A stretch of DNA of 23,223 bases from Citromicrobium sp. (GTDB lineage: Bacteria; Pseudomonadota; Alphaproteobacteria; Sphingomonadales; Sphingomonadaceae). A model generated the notes under the pieces. It was not told the origin of the DNA and did no database searches. It saw only the letters and a list, made by a program, of their open reading frames with translations. The position numbers and the translations under genes were made by a program. The stretch is taken from NCBI GenBank assembly GCA_003248395.1, contig QFNA01000010.1:1-23223 (forward strand). Direction: 5' to 3'. Of this stretch, positions 1 through 7,192 are shown one piece after another (position 1 is the first letter of the stretch; the number at the start of each line of letters is the position of its first letter).

Positions 1-141
1 TCATCCCTTGGATACGCAACCCCGGCGGCGTTCGCCGCCGAACTGGATAATCAATGGCCTGCTTCGCTCCGCCCTACGGGCTCCGCTACGCAGCCCATTG
101 CTTCAACCGCGCTCATGCGCAACAAAACGGCTCGGCTCTAA
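1..141 (+). CDS. IS3-family transposase orfB, C-terminal end (partial)
   Basis: Reading frame 1 is open from the window edge to TAA at 139-141 and gives 46 residues beginning SSLGYATPAAFAAEL and ending MRNKTARL. The S-S-L-G-Y-x-T-P-x-x-F motif is the standard C-terminal end of IS3-family DDE integrase-type transposases, just after the catalytic glutamate region. The catalytic DDE residues and the upstream orfA lie outside the window. The gene points inward, toward the catabolic cargo. An identical fragment on the opposite strand closes the window. Family assignment is from recognition of this terminal motif; the specific IS name cannot be given. Confidence 0.75.
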   Translation, partial: SSLGYATPAAFAAELDNQWPASLRPTGSATQPIASTALMRNKTARL

Positions 142-175
142 TCCCAGCTGGAGGAAAGCTGGGGGTCACGTCACA
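1..175 (+). mobile_element. Inner (right) end of an IS3-family insertion sequence, left copy
   Basis: These 175 bases are the exact reverse complement of 23049-23223. The copy contains the 3' end of an orfB-type transposase (stop TAA at 139-141) followed by about 30 bases ending in GGGGGTCACGTCA. That matches the style of an IS3-family right terminal inverted repeat (TGACGTGACCCCC read inward). Identity between the two copies ends at position 175, which places the IS edge at 173-175. The rest of this IS lies outside the window, so target duplications cannot be examined. Confidence 0.8.
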
Positions 176-361
176 GCGGACTTAGATCGGACACCCGAAC
201 GATGGAACCGCCCGGACCTTCCCCGCGAGATGCACAGCCAAAAAAGTGTTGGAGCCGGACTCGGTGCCTCGTTGGCACCCTACGTGCTGGAGACGACGCT
301 CGCGGACACTACGAACAACGGCCTGTTCGGCAGCCGCTTCGATTCATGCATGTTTGGTTAA
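176..361 (+). pseudogene. Unrecognised reading-frame remnant abutting the IS
   Basis: The frame that runs out of the IS edge stays open to TAA at 359-361. It encodes about 61 residues with a plausible protein texture (V-G-A-G-L-G-A-S-L-A-P-Y-V-L-E, then N-N-G-L-F-G-S-R-F-D). I do not recognise a family. If real, it is the C-terminal remnant of a gene cut by the insertion or by a deletion next to it. There is no convincing start codon or ribosome binding site inside it, and the third-position bias is weaker than in the main operons. It may equally be non-coding. Confidence 0.25.
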
Positions 362-363
362 AG

Positions 364-579
364 CTATTCATCCGTCACCGCCTCCGCGTCCGGCTCCTCT
401 CCAGGCTTGTAGCGTGGCTTGGGCTGCGGCAGCAGAAAGAAGGCGACACAGAGCAAGGCGACGGTCCCCCCGACGCGCGGCGCCGCCTGCGCCCCACGCC
501 CCACCCTTAAGACAGGGCCAGCTGTCAGGTAGGTGCCGAGAATGGGCGCGGAGCCTTCGTGATGATGACATCGGGAAGG
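364..579 (-). pseudogene. Probable MFS transporter C-terminal remnant
   Basis: On the minus strand a frame ending in TAG (364-366) reads A-P-I-L-G-T-Y-L-T-A-G-P-V-L, then a hydrophobic stretch T-V-A-L-L-C-V-A-F-F-L-L-P, then a charged tail. This looks like the last transmembrane helix and cytoplasmic tail of a major facilitator transporter. The frame is stopped upstream by TAG at 580-582. Just beyond it another frame carries V-A-V-L-I-A-F-P-M-S, as expected for a frameshifted helix. No complete gene can be built. This is an eroded fragment next to the IS; the family is inferred from hydrophobic pattern only. Confidence 0.35.
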
Positions 580-632
580 CTATGAGCACCGCGACCCGCA
601 CCCCGAATGGCAGAAGTGGGGGGCGACGGTGT

Positions 633-1187
633 CTAAGACGTCGACCAAGTGATTTCGGAAGCGCCCGTTAGAACGACGGCGAGGGTCGCTGTGGTCACCG
701 AACGGTTGCGCCAGGCGTGCCGCGTTCCGTTCTGGACTACCGAGTCGCCGGCGCTCAGCCGCGTGAGGCTGCCGTCGCCCAATTCGAGCCACAGCTCACC
801 GGCGAGCAGGACGGCATAGTCGATGCTCGGCGTTCTGTGCATTCCCGGGGCCTCGGGATCGAAGAGCTCGGCAAAGCCGGGGAGGAGATCCAGCATCTCC
901 TGACCTGCTGCCGCGGGATCGAAGTCGGACTCGGACATCACCGCGTCGGGCGGAAAGTCGATGATGACGAAACTTGCTCCTCCGGCGGCGGGGACGATGG
1001 GGCCCTCGGCAACGTTCGGCCGGGCGGCGTTGGCGTTTGCGGAAATAGCGGGAGGAGTCGCCGCCAGGAAGGTGGTCCGGAAGCCAGGGGTCTGCTGGAA
1101 GGCGGTCGGCCTAACCTGCTCATCCGCAACGATACGCGATCCTCCCTGCGCATCCGCGCCCGTCACGACCCGTCGATAGCCTTCCAC
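633..1187 (-). CDS. Cupin domain-containing protein
   Basis: About 184 residues. The C-terminal half carries a single cupin barrel: Y-A-V-L-L-A-G-E-L-W-L-E-L, then L-S-A-G-D-S-V-V-Q-N-G-T-R-H-A-W-R-N, the usual second cupin motif with its histidine. The N-terminal half has the V-V-T-G-x-D-A-Q-G-x-S-R-I opening common in small cupins found in catabolic clusters. The start is set at GTG 1187 because AAGGAGG (1193-1199) lies 5 bases upstream; the longer frame to 1250 would place the Shine-Dalgarno inside the gene. Such cupins are often annotated as sensors or isomerase/dioxygenase-like proteins; the substrate is unknown. It is transcribed divergently from the thioesterase-like gene at 1270. Confidence 0.8.
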   Translation of the reverse strand: MEGYRRVVTGADAQGGSRIVADEQVRPTAFQQTPGFRTTFLAATPPAISANANAARPNVAEGPIVPAAGGASFVIIDFPPDAVMSESDFDPAAAGQEMLDLLPGFAELFDPEAPGMHRTPSIDYAVLLAGELWLELGDGSLTRLSAGDSVVQNGTRHAWRNRSVTTATLAVVLTGASEITWSTS

Positions 1188-1269
1188 CAGCACCTCCTTG
1201 ACCCATACGGATGCGAATAGTAGCCGTTCCTGCAGCCGATGAAAAGGCACGGCGAGCGTAGGCAGGGCG

Positions 1270-1974
1270 ATGCACGAAAAATCGATAAGGATCGCAAATC
1301 GGTTCCAGGGGCCGAGCGGGAGCGGGAATGGCGGCTATGTCGTCGGCCTGCTTGCCCGCGAACTTGGCGGTTCGAACTGCGTTGTCACATTGCGTCGCCG
1401 GACCCCGCTCGATCACGACATGCGGATCACGATCGAGGGTGGGGAAGCCGCGCTGATGGATGGAAATGACCTCGTCGCATCCGCCGCACGGGCGCCGCTG
1501 GTCCTCGACGTGCCGCCGCCCCCGACGATGGCCGAGGCCGAGGCCGCGAGCGCGCGCTTCAGCGGCTATCATAAGCATCCGGTACCGGACTGCTTCGTCT
1601 GCGGGACGAACCGGCCGGAGGGCGACGGCCTTCGCATCTTTACCGGGCCTGTCGAGGGCCGGAAGATGGTCGCTGCGCCCTGGATAGCCCATCCCAGCCT
1701 TGGCGACGGAGCGAGCCGGGTCGATATCGAATATCTCTGGGCGGGTCTCGATTGCGCCGGCTTTTTCGCCATCGAGGATCGGGTCGACCTGGCGATATTG
1801 GGGAGAATGACGGCGCGCATCGACGAGCGTCCGCGGGTCGGCGATACGCTCGTCGTCAGCGGATGGCGGATCGAGAGCGACGGGCGCAAGCACCAGGTCG
1901 GCACGGCGATACACGGCGAGGACGGACGCCTCGTCGCGGCGGCCCAAGCGACCTGGATAGCCCTCCAGGTGTGA
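1270..1974 (+). CDS. Hotdog-fold / thioesterase-like protein
   Basis: 234 residues. The N-terminus has the G-P-x-G-x-G-N-G-G-Y-V-x-G-L-L-A-R motif of a thioesterase-like (double hotdog, 4HBT-related) group of proteins, followed by a C-F-V-C-G-T-N-R-P-E-G-D-G-L motif near residue 110 and a second hotdog-like half. Members are usually annotated as hypothetical or thioesterase family; hydrolysis of an acyl-CoA intermediate is a reasonable guess but is not shown by visible catalytic residues. The ATG at 1270 has only a weak purine tract upstream. It is convergent with the MFS gene at 2007-3275, separated by a hairpin at 1979-2004. Confidence 0.7.
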   Translation: MHEKSIRIANRFQGPSGSGNGGYVVGLLARELGGSNCVVTLRRRTPLDHDMRITIEGGEAALMDGNDLVASAARAPLVLDVPPPPTMAEAEAASARFSGYHKHPVPDCFVCGTNRPEGDGLRIFTGPVEGRKMVAAPWIAHPSLGDGASRVDIEYLWAGLDCAGFFAIEDRVDLAILGRMTARIDERPRVGDTLVVSGWRIESDGRKHQVGTAIHGEDGRLVAAAQATWIALQV

Positions 1975-1978
1975 GGCC

Positions 1979-2004
1979 CAAGCCGCGCCTCAGAGCGGGG
2001 CTTG
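1979..2004. terminator. Hairpin between convergent genes
   Basis: Arms CAAGCCGCG (1979-1987) and CGGGGCTTG (1996-2004) pair with one mismatch around an 8-base loop. It sits between the stop of the thioesterase-like gene (1974) and the stop of the MFS gene (2007), where a bidirectional terminator would be expected. It has no T-tract, so intrinsic termination is uncertain. Confidence 0.4.
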
Positions 2005-2006
2005 CA

Positions 2007-3275
2007 TCATGAGGCGTCGAAGCTCCTCGGATAAGGGCCGAGCCCCCTCAGAAGCAAGGCGGCAATGACCAGCATGGCGGCAGCCAGCAGCAGGTAGACC
2101 AGATAGTCGCCTGTCCCGGCGTAAAGGCCGCCGATGATGAAGGGGCCGGCCACGCCTCCGAGCATCGTGAATGCATATTGCCAGCCATAGATGCGGCCGT
2201 AATGAGCCATGCCGAAATAGCGCGAAACGAGATAGGCGACGAGGTCGTACTCCGCCCCCATGGCGGCGCCGACGAGAACGACGCCGATCGCGGAAGTCAC
2301 GGCTCCCCCCTGCAGAGCGAGCAGGAGGAAGCCGGCGGCTCCCATCGCGCAGATCATCTGGAAGACCAGCGGGGCGAAGACCCTATCGACGATATATCCG
2401 CACAGCAGCCGGCCGAAGATGAGGCCAATGCCCATCAGAGACTGCAGGAGGATCGCCGCTTCGGTGCTGAGGCCGCTACCGCGCAGGATCGGCGTCATGT
2501 GCGCGATGGCGGCGAGGATGGCGGTGCTGGTGAGGAAGAAGCCGCCGCCCATCAGCCAGAATCCGCGGGTTCGCACCACTTCGGAGAGGGAACGGCCGGC
2601 AAGCGGGGCAGCGGGACTTTCCTCATCTCCGGCCCCTCTGGGTGTCGGTCTCGCCGGATCCTTCAAACCGAGAAAGAGGAGCGGGAAGAGCGCGAGAGAG
2701 AGAAGGGAAAAGGCGATCCAGCTTCCGTGCCAGCCATAATCCTCGATGGTCGCCGCCACGACGAGCGGCGTCAGCAGACTCGCAAGCGCGGTGCCCGTCA
2801 CCGTGATGCCGAGGGCGAGGCCCCGTGCCCGTTCGAAATAGGCGCAGACGGTCTTCGTGAAGGCGATCGGCGACGTCCCGGACCCGGCAAAGGCGAGGAG
2901 GGCGTAGGCCGCATACAGCGTCCAGATCTGCTCGTTCACCAGCGAGGTTGCGGCAAACATGCCGGCCAGGAGCAGGAGCGAGATCATCGCGGGCGCCCGC
3001 GACCCGAACCTGTCGATCAGGCGGCCGGTAATGGGGGCTGCGACGACCATGGCGATGGTGAAGCTGCTGTTCGCGAGACCCATTTCAGGACGCGACCAGC
3101 CGAACTCGCGGCCCCACGACTCCATGAACAGGCTAACCGAATAGATCGGGATCGGAAGCATCGCACCGCCGAGGAGCGCGGTGAGCAGCAGCAGCCAGTT
3201 GCGCCTCAGCTCTTCTCCCTTGGTCAGCGTCGGATCCTTTCCTGATATGCACATCCCTCTTGCTACCATACCCAT
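2007..3275 (-). CDS. Major facilitator superfamily transporter
   Basis: 422 residues with about twelve hydrophobic segments. The loop after TM2 is G-R-L-I-D-R-F-G-S-R, the MFS signature (GxLaDrxGxkxxl), and a hydrophilic central loop lies near residues 205-225 (D-P-A-R-P-T-P-R). The overall pattern is close to the oxalate/formate antiporter-like and monocarboxylate group of MFS carriers. A role in uptake of an aromatic or organic acid is inferred from the neighbours. The start is uncertain: ATG 3275 has GAGGAG 11 bases upstream, while ATG 3254 directly follows AAGAGGG. ATG 3275 falls inside a 26-bp inverted repeat (3262-3287), so the shorter start is possible. It diverges from the oxidoreductase gene at 3314 and probably shares its regulation. 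Confidence 0.85.
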   Translation of the reverse strand: MGMVARGMCISGKDPTLTKGEELRRNWLLLLTALLGGAMLPIPIYSVSLFMESWGREFGWSRPEMGLANSSFTIAMVVAAPITGRLIDRFGSRAPAMISLLLLAGMFAATSLVNEQIWTLYAAYALLAFAGSGTSPIAFTKTVCAYFERARGLALGITVTGTALASLLTPLVVAATIEDYGWHGSWIAFSLLSLALFPLLFLGLKDPARPTPRGAGDEESPAAPLAGRSLSEVVRTRGFWLMGGGFFLTSTAILAAIAHMTPILRGSGLSTEAAILLQSLMGIGLIFGRLLCGYIVDRVFAPLVFQMICAMGAAGFLLLALQGGAVTSAIGVVLVGAAMGAEYDLVAYLVSRYFGMAHYGRIYGWQYAFTMLGGVAGPFIIGGLYAGTGDYLVYLLLAAAMLVIAALLLRGLGPYPRSFDAS

Positions 3276-3287
3276 ACGAATGGTAGC
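3262..3287. promoter_or_regulatory. Inverted repeat, candidate operator between divergent genes
   Basis: Perfect 8-bp arms GCTACCAT (3262-3269) and ATGGTAGC (3280-3287) flank a 10-base spacer. They lie between the divergent MFS and oxidoreductase genes. The size and position fit a dimeric repressor site controlling both genes. No cognate regulator lies beside it; the nearest regulators are TetR and IclR, about 9 kb away. Confidence 0.5.
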
Positions 3288-3313
3288 TCCTCAAGAGGAA
3301 AGAGGAGGCCACC

Positions 3314-6300
3314 ATGCTGCGCGATGTGACACTCCAGGATAAGTTCGGGCTGGAAGAGGGGCGGGTGATGATCTCCGGTACCCAGGCGCTCAGCCGTATC
3401 CTGATCGACCAGCGGCGCTCCGACGCTCGTCATGGCCTGCGGACTGCGGGATTCATCTCGGGTTATCGGGGCTCGCCCCTCGGCTCGCTCGATTCGGCAT
3501 TGTGGGCCGCGCAGCGCCAGCTCGAGGAGCACGGGATCGTGTTCAAGCCGGGAGTCAATGAGGAGCTTGCCGCGACGGCAATCTACGGCACCCAGCAGGT
3601 CGGATTCTTCCCCGGAGCCCGGCATGACGGTGTCTTTGCGGCCTGGTACGGCAAAGGGCCGGGCGTCGACCGTGCGGGAGACGCGTTGAAGCACGGCAAT
3701 TTTGCCGGCACATCGGCCGCGGGAGGCGTGCTGGTCTATGCCGGTGACGACCATGCGGCAAAGTCGTCCACCACGTCACATCAGTCGGAGCAGGCGCTGG
3801 TCGCGGCACTGATCCCAGTCCTTTACCCGGCTTCAGTGGCGGATTTCCTCGAATACGGCTCCTTCGGTTTCGCCCTTTCCCGCTATTCCGGACTCTGGGC
3901 CGGCTTCAAATGCGTCAACGACACGGCCGACGCCACCGCGGTCGTCGATCTCATGGATCCCGCCCGCACATGGGCATTACCGGAGGAGTTCGAGCGGCCG
4001 CCGGAGGGGCTCAACATCATCAGGGGCGAAACTCCGCTCTCGATGGAGAGGCGGACGGTGGATTTCCGGCTGCCCGCCGCCCAGGCCTTCGTCCGCCGCA
4101 ACCGGCTCGATCGGGTGCTGCGCGACAGCCCGCGCCGAACGCTGGGAATCGTGACGGCGGGCAAGGCCGCGCTCGATGTCATGTCGGCGCTGAATGCGCT
4201 CGGCCTTGACGAGCGGCGCTCGGAGGCTCTCGGGATTCGCGTTCTCAAGCTTGCGATGACCTGGCCCGTGGAGCCTCTCGCGATGCGCGAATTTTGTGCC
4301 GGTCACCGCCAGGTCCTGGTGGTCGAGGAGAAGCGGGCGTTCATCGAGCCGCAGGTCGCGACGATCCTCTTCCACGAGCCGGCGGATCGCCGTCCGCAGC
4401 TGATCGGAAAGGTGGACGCATCCGGGCGGCCTCTCCTCCTGCAGGTAAATGAGCTCAATCCGCCGCTCATCCAGGAAGCCCTGATGCGCGTTCTGGAGGA
4501 GCTTGGCTTGGTCGACGAGCCGCTCCGGGCCTGCTACGCGGAATTGAGCCAGCGCATGCGGGACATTGCCGTTCCGGCGACCGAATTCGCACGCATGCCC
4601 TTCTTCTGTTCCGGCTGCCCCCATAACAGTTCGACGAAGGTGCCTGAGGGGTCGATCGCCCTGTCGGGAATCGGCTGTCACGCCATGGCTGCATTCATGC
4701 CGCACCGGCCCCATCTCTGGCCGGTTCAGATGGGTGGTGAAGGCACCAACTGGATCGGAATCGCCCCCTTCACGGACCAGCAGCACGTCTTCCAGAACCT
4801 TGGTGACGGTACCTATTATCATTCGGGCTTCCTTGCGATCCGCGCGTCAATCGCTGCCGGGGTCAGCATCACCTACAAGCTTCTCTACAACGATGCCGTG
4901 GCGATGACCGGTGGCCAGCCGATCGAGGGTCAGCTGGCGCCTTGGCAGATGGCATCCGAGTTGCTTCAGGAAGGTGCGAAAAAGATCGTCATCGTGGCTG
5001 ACGATGTCGGCCGATATGAAGGCGCACCCGTTCCCTCGGGCGTCGCCGTGCGGCCACGCGGAGAGCTGGAGCTGGTGCAGCGCGAGCTGCGCGAGACGAA
5101 CGGCGTCACTGTCATCATCTACGATCAGGTCTGCGCCGCGGAAAAGAGGCGGCGGGGAAAGCGTGCCGCCCAGCCGGCACCGTTCAAGCGCGCCTTTATC
5201 AACGACCTCGTCTGCGAAGCCTGCGGCGACTGCTCGGTGAAATCCAACTGTGTCAGCGTCCAGCCGCTCGAAACGGAATTCGGCCGGAAGCGGGTGATCG
5301 ATCAGTCGAGCTGCAACACAGATTTCAGCTGCGTTGAGGGTTTTTGCCCGTCCTTCGTGACGGTCGAGGGCGGCTCGTTGAGGAAGCGCAAGGCAGGCAG
5401 CGCTCTCGATCTGTCCAATCTGACCATCCCGAACCCTCCGCCTGCGGTGAACGAAGACCGCGCGGTCCTGATCCTGGGCATCGGCGGGACCGGCGTGGTA
5501 ACGATTGGCGCTATCCTCTGCATGGCGGCGAACCTCGAGGGCAAGGCCGGTGGTGTCATCGATCAGACCGGCCTTTCGCAGAAGAACGGCGCCGTCTCCA
5601 GCCACCTGCGCATCGTAAGCGATCCCTCCCGTCTGTCGGCAGCACGCATCTCACGTGGCGAGGCTGATCTGCTGCTCGGCTGCGATATGATCACGGCAGG
5701 CGGGGGTGAAGCGATGAGCCTGCTTCGCCCCGGATCGACTGTGGGCGTCGTGAACCAGAACCTGACCGCCACCGCCGCCTTCACGATCAACAACAGCATC
5801 GACTTCCAGGGCAACAGGATCCTCGAGCGGCTGAAAGCCGTGCTGGAGCCAGGCCGCTCGCTGTTCATCGATGCCACCAGAGTGACGACGCAGCTGCTCG
5901 GCGATAGCATCGGGACCAACATGTTCATCGTCGGCGCGGCGTTGCAGCGGGGGCTGCTTCCGGTGTCGCTGGAAGCGGTGGAAAGGGCGATCAGCCTCAA
6001 CGGCGTGGCGGTGGATTTCAATTTGCAGGCGCTCCGCCTGGGCCGCCTGGCCGTGTCGGATCCCACCGCCTTCCAGTCCTTGCTCGGGCGCGAGGAGGAG
6101 TCGCGCGCGCCCGCTTGCACGCGTCTTTCCTCCTCCATCGAGGAACTGGTCGCGCGGCGCGTTGCGTTTCTGCGCGATTATCAGAATGAGGCTTACGCCC
6201 GCAGATACGAACAATGCGTCGAGGATGTCCGCGCCGCCGAGGCGCGGGCGATGCCGTCGTCGACCTTGCTTGCCGAGACGGTGGCCCGCAACCTCTTCAA

Positions 6301-6796
6301 GCTCATGGCCTACAAGGATGAATATGAGGTCGGCCGCCTCTACACGTCGGGCGAGTTCGAGGCCAAGCTGAAGGAGCAGTTCGCCGGGGACTATAAGCTG
6401 TCCTTCCACCTTGCGCCGCCGCTCCTCGCTCGGCGCGATCCGGTAACCGGCCATCCCCGCAAGAAGGCCTTCGGCTCCTATATGCTGCCCATGTTCCGGC
6501 TTCTGGCGAAGGCGAAGGTGCTGAGGGGAACCCCCTTCGACCCCTTTGGCTATACCGCGGAAAGGCGAACCGAGCGGCGGCTGATCGAGGAATATGTGGA
6601 GCTGGTATCCGGCATCCTCGCCGATCTCGACGCGGCCAATCACGACCGCGCAGTGAAGCTCGCCGCCTACCCGGACTCGATCCGGGGCTTCGGCCACATC
6701 AAGGCACGCAATCTGGCGGCCGCGATGCGTGAGCGCGAAGAGAGCCTCGCCGCCTTCCAGAACCCCGCGGTCCGGGAGCTCGAAGCTGCGGAGTGA
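3314..6796 (+). CDS. Indolepyruvate ferredoxin oxidoreductase-type 2-oxoacid oxidoreductase (fused, 1160 aa)
   Basis: A single-chain, TPP-dependent 2-oxoacid:acceptor oxidoreductase that oxidatively decarboxylates a 2-oxoacid to an acyl-CoA. The N-terminal alpha-type domain (residues ~1-400) begins with G-F-I-S-G-Y-R-G-S-P-L-G-S. Next comes a TPP-binding region with F-F-C-S-G-C-P-H-N (~430), G-I-G-C-H-A-M and G-G-E-G-T-N-W (~450-480). A cysteine-rich segment C-E-A-C-G-D-C plus later cysteines (~633-680) follows, then a gamma domain starting I-L-G-I-G-G-T-G-V-V-T (~718) and a C-terminal extension. Length matches fused members of the family. GGAGG lies 5 bases before the ATG. In estrogen-degrading sphingomonads a homologous enzyme (EdcC) processes a meta-cleavage product, so a similar role on a ring-opened 2-oxoacid is plausible here; that is inference. 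Codon use is less G/C-saturated than in the genes from 7189 on. Confidence 0.9.
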   Translation: MLRDVTLQDKFGLEEGRVMISGTQALSRILIDQRRSDARHGLRTAGFISGYRGSPLGSLDSALWAAQRQLEEHGIVFKPGVNEELAATAIYGTQQVGFFPGARHDGVFAAWYGKGPGVDRAGDALKHGNFAGTSAAGGVLVYAGDDHAAKSSTTSHQSEQALVAALIPVLYPASVADFLEYGSFGFALSRYSGLWAGFKCVNDTADATAVVDLMDPARTWALPEEFERPPEGLNIIRGETPLSMERRTVDFRLPAAQAFVRRNRLDRVLRDSPRRTLGIVTAGKAALDVMSALNALGLDERRSEALGIRVLKLAMTWPVEPLAMREFCAGHRQVLVVEEKRAFIEPQVATILFHEPADRRPQLIGKVDASGRPLLLQVNELNPPLIQEALMRVLEELGLVDEPLRACYAELSQRMRDIAVPATEFARMPFFCSGCPHNSSTKVPEGSIALSGIGCHAMAAFMPHRPHLWPVQMGGEGTNWIGIAPFTDQQHVFQNLGDGTYYHSGFLAIRASIAAGVSITYKLLYNDAVAMTGGQPIEGQLAPWQMASELLQEGAKKIVIVADDVGRYEGAPVPSGVAVRPRGELELVQRELRETNGVTVIIYDQVCAAEKRRRGKRAAQPAPFKRAFINDLVCEACGDCSVKSNCVSVQPLETEFGRKRVIDQSSCNTDFSCVEGFCPSFVTVEGGSLRKRKAGSALDLSNLTIPNPPPAVNEDRAVLILGIGGTGVVTIGAILCMAANLEGKAGGVIDQTGLSQKNGAVSSHLRIVSDPSRLSAARISRGEADLLLGCDMITAGGGEAMSLLRPGSTVGVVNQNLTATAAFTINNSIDFQGNRILERLKAVLEPGRSLFIDATRVTTQLLGDSIGTNMFIVGAALQRGLLPVSLEAVERAISLNGVAVDFNLQALRLGRLAVSDPTAFQSLLGREEESRAPACTRLSSSIEELVARRVAFLRDYQNEAYARRYEQCVEDVRAAEARAMPSSTLLAETVARNLFKLMAYKDEYEVGRLYTSGEFEAKLKEQFAGDYKLSFHLAPPLLARRDPVTGHPRKKAFGSYMLPMFRLLAKAKVLRGTPFDPFGYTAERRTERRLIEEYVELVSGILADLDAANHDRAVKLAAYPDSIRGFGHIKARNLAAAMREREESLAAFQNPAVRELEAAE

Positions 6797-6810
6797 AACC
6801 GCTCGGAGTG

Positions 6811-6837
6811 TTTCTAGCCAGATGATCTGGCTAGAAA
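6811..6837. repeat. Perfect 27-bp palindrome at a junction
   Basis: Arms TTTCTAGCCAGA (6811-6822) and TCTGGCTAGAAA (6826-6837) are perfectly complementary around a 3-base centre (TGA). It lies 15 bases after the oxidoreductase stop and about 55 bases before the breakpoint of the truncated ligase. It could act as a transcription terminator, though no T-run follows the stem on either strand. It could also be a regulator's operator or the remnant end of a mobile element. The sequence alone does not decide. Confidence 0.6.
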
Positions 6838-6889
6838 ATCGCGGAAAGGAAAATAGGCTCGTGGCTCGGTTCGAGTTGATCGCGAACGA

Positions 6890-7192
6890 GGCTACCCGCG
6901 TGAGGTGGAGGAAGTGCTGACGCGCCACCCCGCCGTCGCGGAGGCGGCCGTGGTCGGAATTCCGGACGAGCGGAAGGGCGAGGTGCCGGTGGCCTTCGCC
7001 ATGCTGCGCCAGCCCGGCGCCGTGACGGGCGAGGAGCTGCTGTCTTTCTGCGCCGAGCATCTCGTCGCCTACAAGCTTCCCCAGCGCGTCGCTCTGGTCG
7101 ACGCCATCGAGAAGACGGCGGCGAACAAGGTCGACCGCAAGCGGCTCGCCCAAATCGCAATTCAAATGGATGCCGATGGAGAAATCGGATGA
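6890..7192 (+). pseudogene. Truncated acyl-CoA ligase, C-terminal domain only
   Basis: The frame enters normal protein sequence at G-Y-P-R-E-V-E-E-V-L, the hinge that opens the C-terminal AMP-binding domain of acyl-CoA synthetases. It continues through H-P-A-V-A-E-A-A-V-V-G-I-P-D-E to K-T-A-A-N-K-V-D-R-K-R-L, which holds the conserved A10 lysine. The ~400-residue N-terminal adenylation domain is missing: upstream in frame is unrelated sequence with a TAG at 6854-6856. A GTG at 6905 could give a 95-residue product, but it would be catalytically dead alone. The stop overlaps the next ATG (ATGA at 7189-7192), so this fragment may still couple translation to the downstream dehydrogenase. The intact ligase at 9579-11237 is a different sequence, not the missing part. 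Confidence 0.8.

Noticed and set aside
2178..3245. 355-codon open frame on the plus strand
   Set aside because: Antisense to the MFS transporter, with highly charged, repetitive composition and no domain pattern.
3262..3287. Third copy of the AACATAC-N6-GTATT operator
   Set aside because: The dyad contains ATAC and a similar overall size, but its conserved arms are GCTACCAT/ATGGTAGC and its axis is offset, so it is treated as a different site.
5651..7165. 504-codon open frame on the minus strand
   Set aside because: Antisense to the 2-oxoacid oxidoreductase and the ligase fragment; shadow frame without motifs.
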